Positions 5,549 through 6,111 of a DNA stretch of 6,111 bases are shown here, piece by piece. Origin of the DNA: CAZUQP01 sp964484285 (GTDB lineage Bacteria > Pseudomonadota > Gammaproteobacteria > DSM-16500); the NCBI GenBank assembly GCA_964484285.1, contig CAZAEO010000115.1:1-6111 (forward strand). The letters are read 5' to 3'. The notes beneath the pieces were generated by a model. The model saw nothing but the letters and a program-made list of their open reading frames with translations, searched no databases and had not been told where the DNA came from. The position numbers and the translations under genes are program-made. Within the stretch, counting starts at the first letter, position 1, and each line of letters opens with the position of its first letter.

Positions 5549-6073
5549 CAAAGCGGATGTTATTTCATAACCATCTACGTTCAACATAAAAAATATTTAT
5601 TTGGCAATGTCTCCAATGATGAAATGAAATTAAATGCCGCCGGGACAATGGTGCAGCATGCGTGGGTAGACTTGAAAAATAAATTTAATAATATTGAAAT
5701 TGACGCATACATCGTCATGCCAAATCATTTACATGGCATTATTATAATTCCAAACAACGATCCCGTAGGGGCGACCCTTGTGGTCGCCCATATTGATGAC
5801 ACGCATAAGCCATCGCAGACGATTGGAAATATCATCGGGGCATTTAAATCCATCACAACAAATAAATATATCCGTGAAGTAAGAAACAATAATTTTGCAC
5901 CATTCGATAAAATCCTATGGCAGCGTAATTACTATGAGCATATCATTCGAAACGACGAAGCTTTTTATAAAATAAGAGAATATATTTTCAATAATCCTTC
6001 AAATTGGGGCAAAGATGTAATGAGTCAAGAAAAAATATTGAAAATTAATAAACATAGGGAAAAAATGGAATGA
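5534..6073 (+). CDS. RAYT-type Y1 (HUH) transposase, native 5' end replaced by an IS tip
   Basis: This 179-residue REP-associated tyrosine transposase (IS200-like Y1 superfamily) cuts and joins single-stranded DNA at REP-like hairpins. The HUH metal motif is MPNHLHGIII (62-71, H65 and H67), and the tyrosine region is QRNYYEHIIRND (130-141), with Y133 or Y134 as nucleophile. SQSGCYFITI near the start and IREYIFNNPSNW (147-158) are family hallmarks. Family members usually begin with a longer N-terminus containing an RRS.RL..YDYS-like stretch. Here the first codons (ATG AGG GTC AGA) lie inside the IS hairpin and SQSGCYF follows at once, so about 15-20 native residues are missing and the IS supplies the start. 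AAGAGAG (5523-5529) could serve as an RBS. A palindrome encoding VGATLVVA (78-85) sits between the two catalytic motifs. The frame is open, but activity is uncertain. Confidence 0.85.
   Translation: MRVRSQSGCYFITIYVQHKKYLFGNVSNDEMKLNAAGTMVQHAWVDLKNKFNNIEIDAYIVMPNHLHGIIIIPNNDPVGATLVVAHIDDTHKPSQTIGNIIGAFKSITTNKYIREVRNNNFAPFDKILWQRNYYEHIIRNDEAFYKIREYIFNNPSNWGKDVMSQEKILKINKHREKME
5765..5789 (+). repeat. GC-rich palindrome inside the transposase reading frame
   Basis: GGGCGACC (5769-5776) and GGTCGCCC (5782-5789) form a perfect 8-bp stem with a 5-nt loop CTTGT, preceded by GTAG. It stands out sharply from the AT-rich gene around it. It reads in frame as VGATLVVA, between the HUH motif and the catalytic tyrosine. 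I recall near-identical GTAGGGGCGACC...GGTCGCCC palindromes as dispersed repeats in other bacteria and inside RAYT genes; whether this genome has more copies cannot be seen here. Confidence 0.7.
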
Positions 6074-6111
6074 GGTTCAATTATAAATATAAAAAAATAT
6101 TTTTATTATTA

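Noticed and set aside
6074..6111. Terminator after the transposase
   Set aside because: The sequence is almost pure A/T with only a weak AAAAATATTTTT-type symmetry and the window ends there, so a terminator cannot be supported.
1..6111. CRISPR array, toxin-antitoxin or phage-defence system
   Set aside because: No regularly spaced direct repeats and no recognisable defence or toxin domains are present in any frame.

Overview
This looks like a piece of an AT-rich gammaproteobacterial chromosome, possibly Legionellales-like. The evidence is a tRNA-Asn 3' half typical of gammaproteobacteria, low-GC genes with ordinary sigma70-type promoter elements, and IS3-family and RAYT remnants. Genus assignment is inference only.

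Layout. Positions 1-38 are the 3' half of a tRNA-Asn gene with encoded CCA. Positions 47-181 are the terminal scrap of an IS3-family element, with the last 33 codons of its transposase on the minus strand. A minus-strand block then runs from 5100 down to 186. In transcription order it holds a HAD-UbiA fusion (5100-3667), a DprE1-type FAD oxidase (3673-2372), a DprE2-type short-chain reductase (2369-1614), a frameshifted 3' scrap of an amine-oxidase-like FAD oxidoreductase (1612-1468) and a polytopic membrane protein (1421-186). A 257-bp AT-rich intergenic region (5101-5357) carries a candidate promoter in each direction. On the plus strand there follow a gene start cut off after about 44 codons (5358-5498), a 58-bp IS-tip hairpin (5491-5548), and a RAYT/Y1-type transposase gene lacking its native 5' end (5534-6073). 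The transposase gene contains an in-frame GC-rich palindrome.

Function. The first three minus-strand genes are tightly coupled (7-nt overlap, then a 2-nt gap). Together they supply the four activities known from the mycobacterial decaprenyl-phospho-arabinofuranose pathway: phosphoribosyl transfer from PRPP to polyprenyl phosphate (UbiA domain), 5'-dephosphorylation (HAD domain), and C2 epimerisation by oxidation (DprE1) and reduction (DprE2). The expected product is polyprenyl-phospho-beta-D-arabinofuranose, an activated arabinose donor at the inner membrane. The large membrane protein downstream is a plausible but unproven user of this donor, for example a GT-C-like arabinosyltransferase acting on a surface glycan or protein.

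History. The block is bounded by related IS3-family ends (25/35 identical, ungapped) next to a tRNA gene, contains a decayed oxidoreductase scrap, and abuts two genes truncated at one IS scar. This points to a recombining accessory region assembled by IS-mediated rearrangement. The most interesting points are the compact Gram-negative arabinose-donor cassette with a candidate transferase, and the IS tip that ends one gene and supplies the start codon of another.
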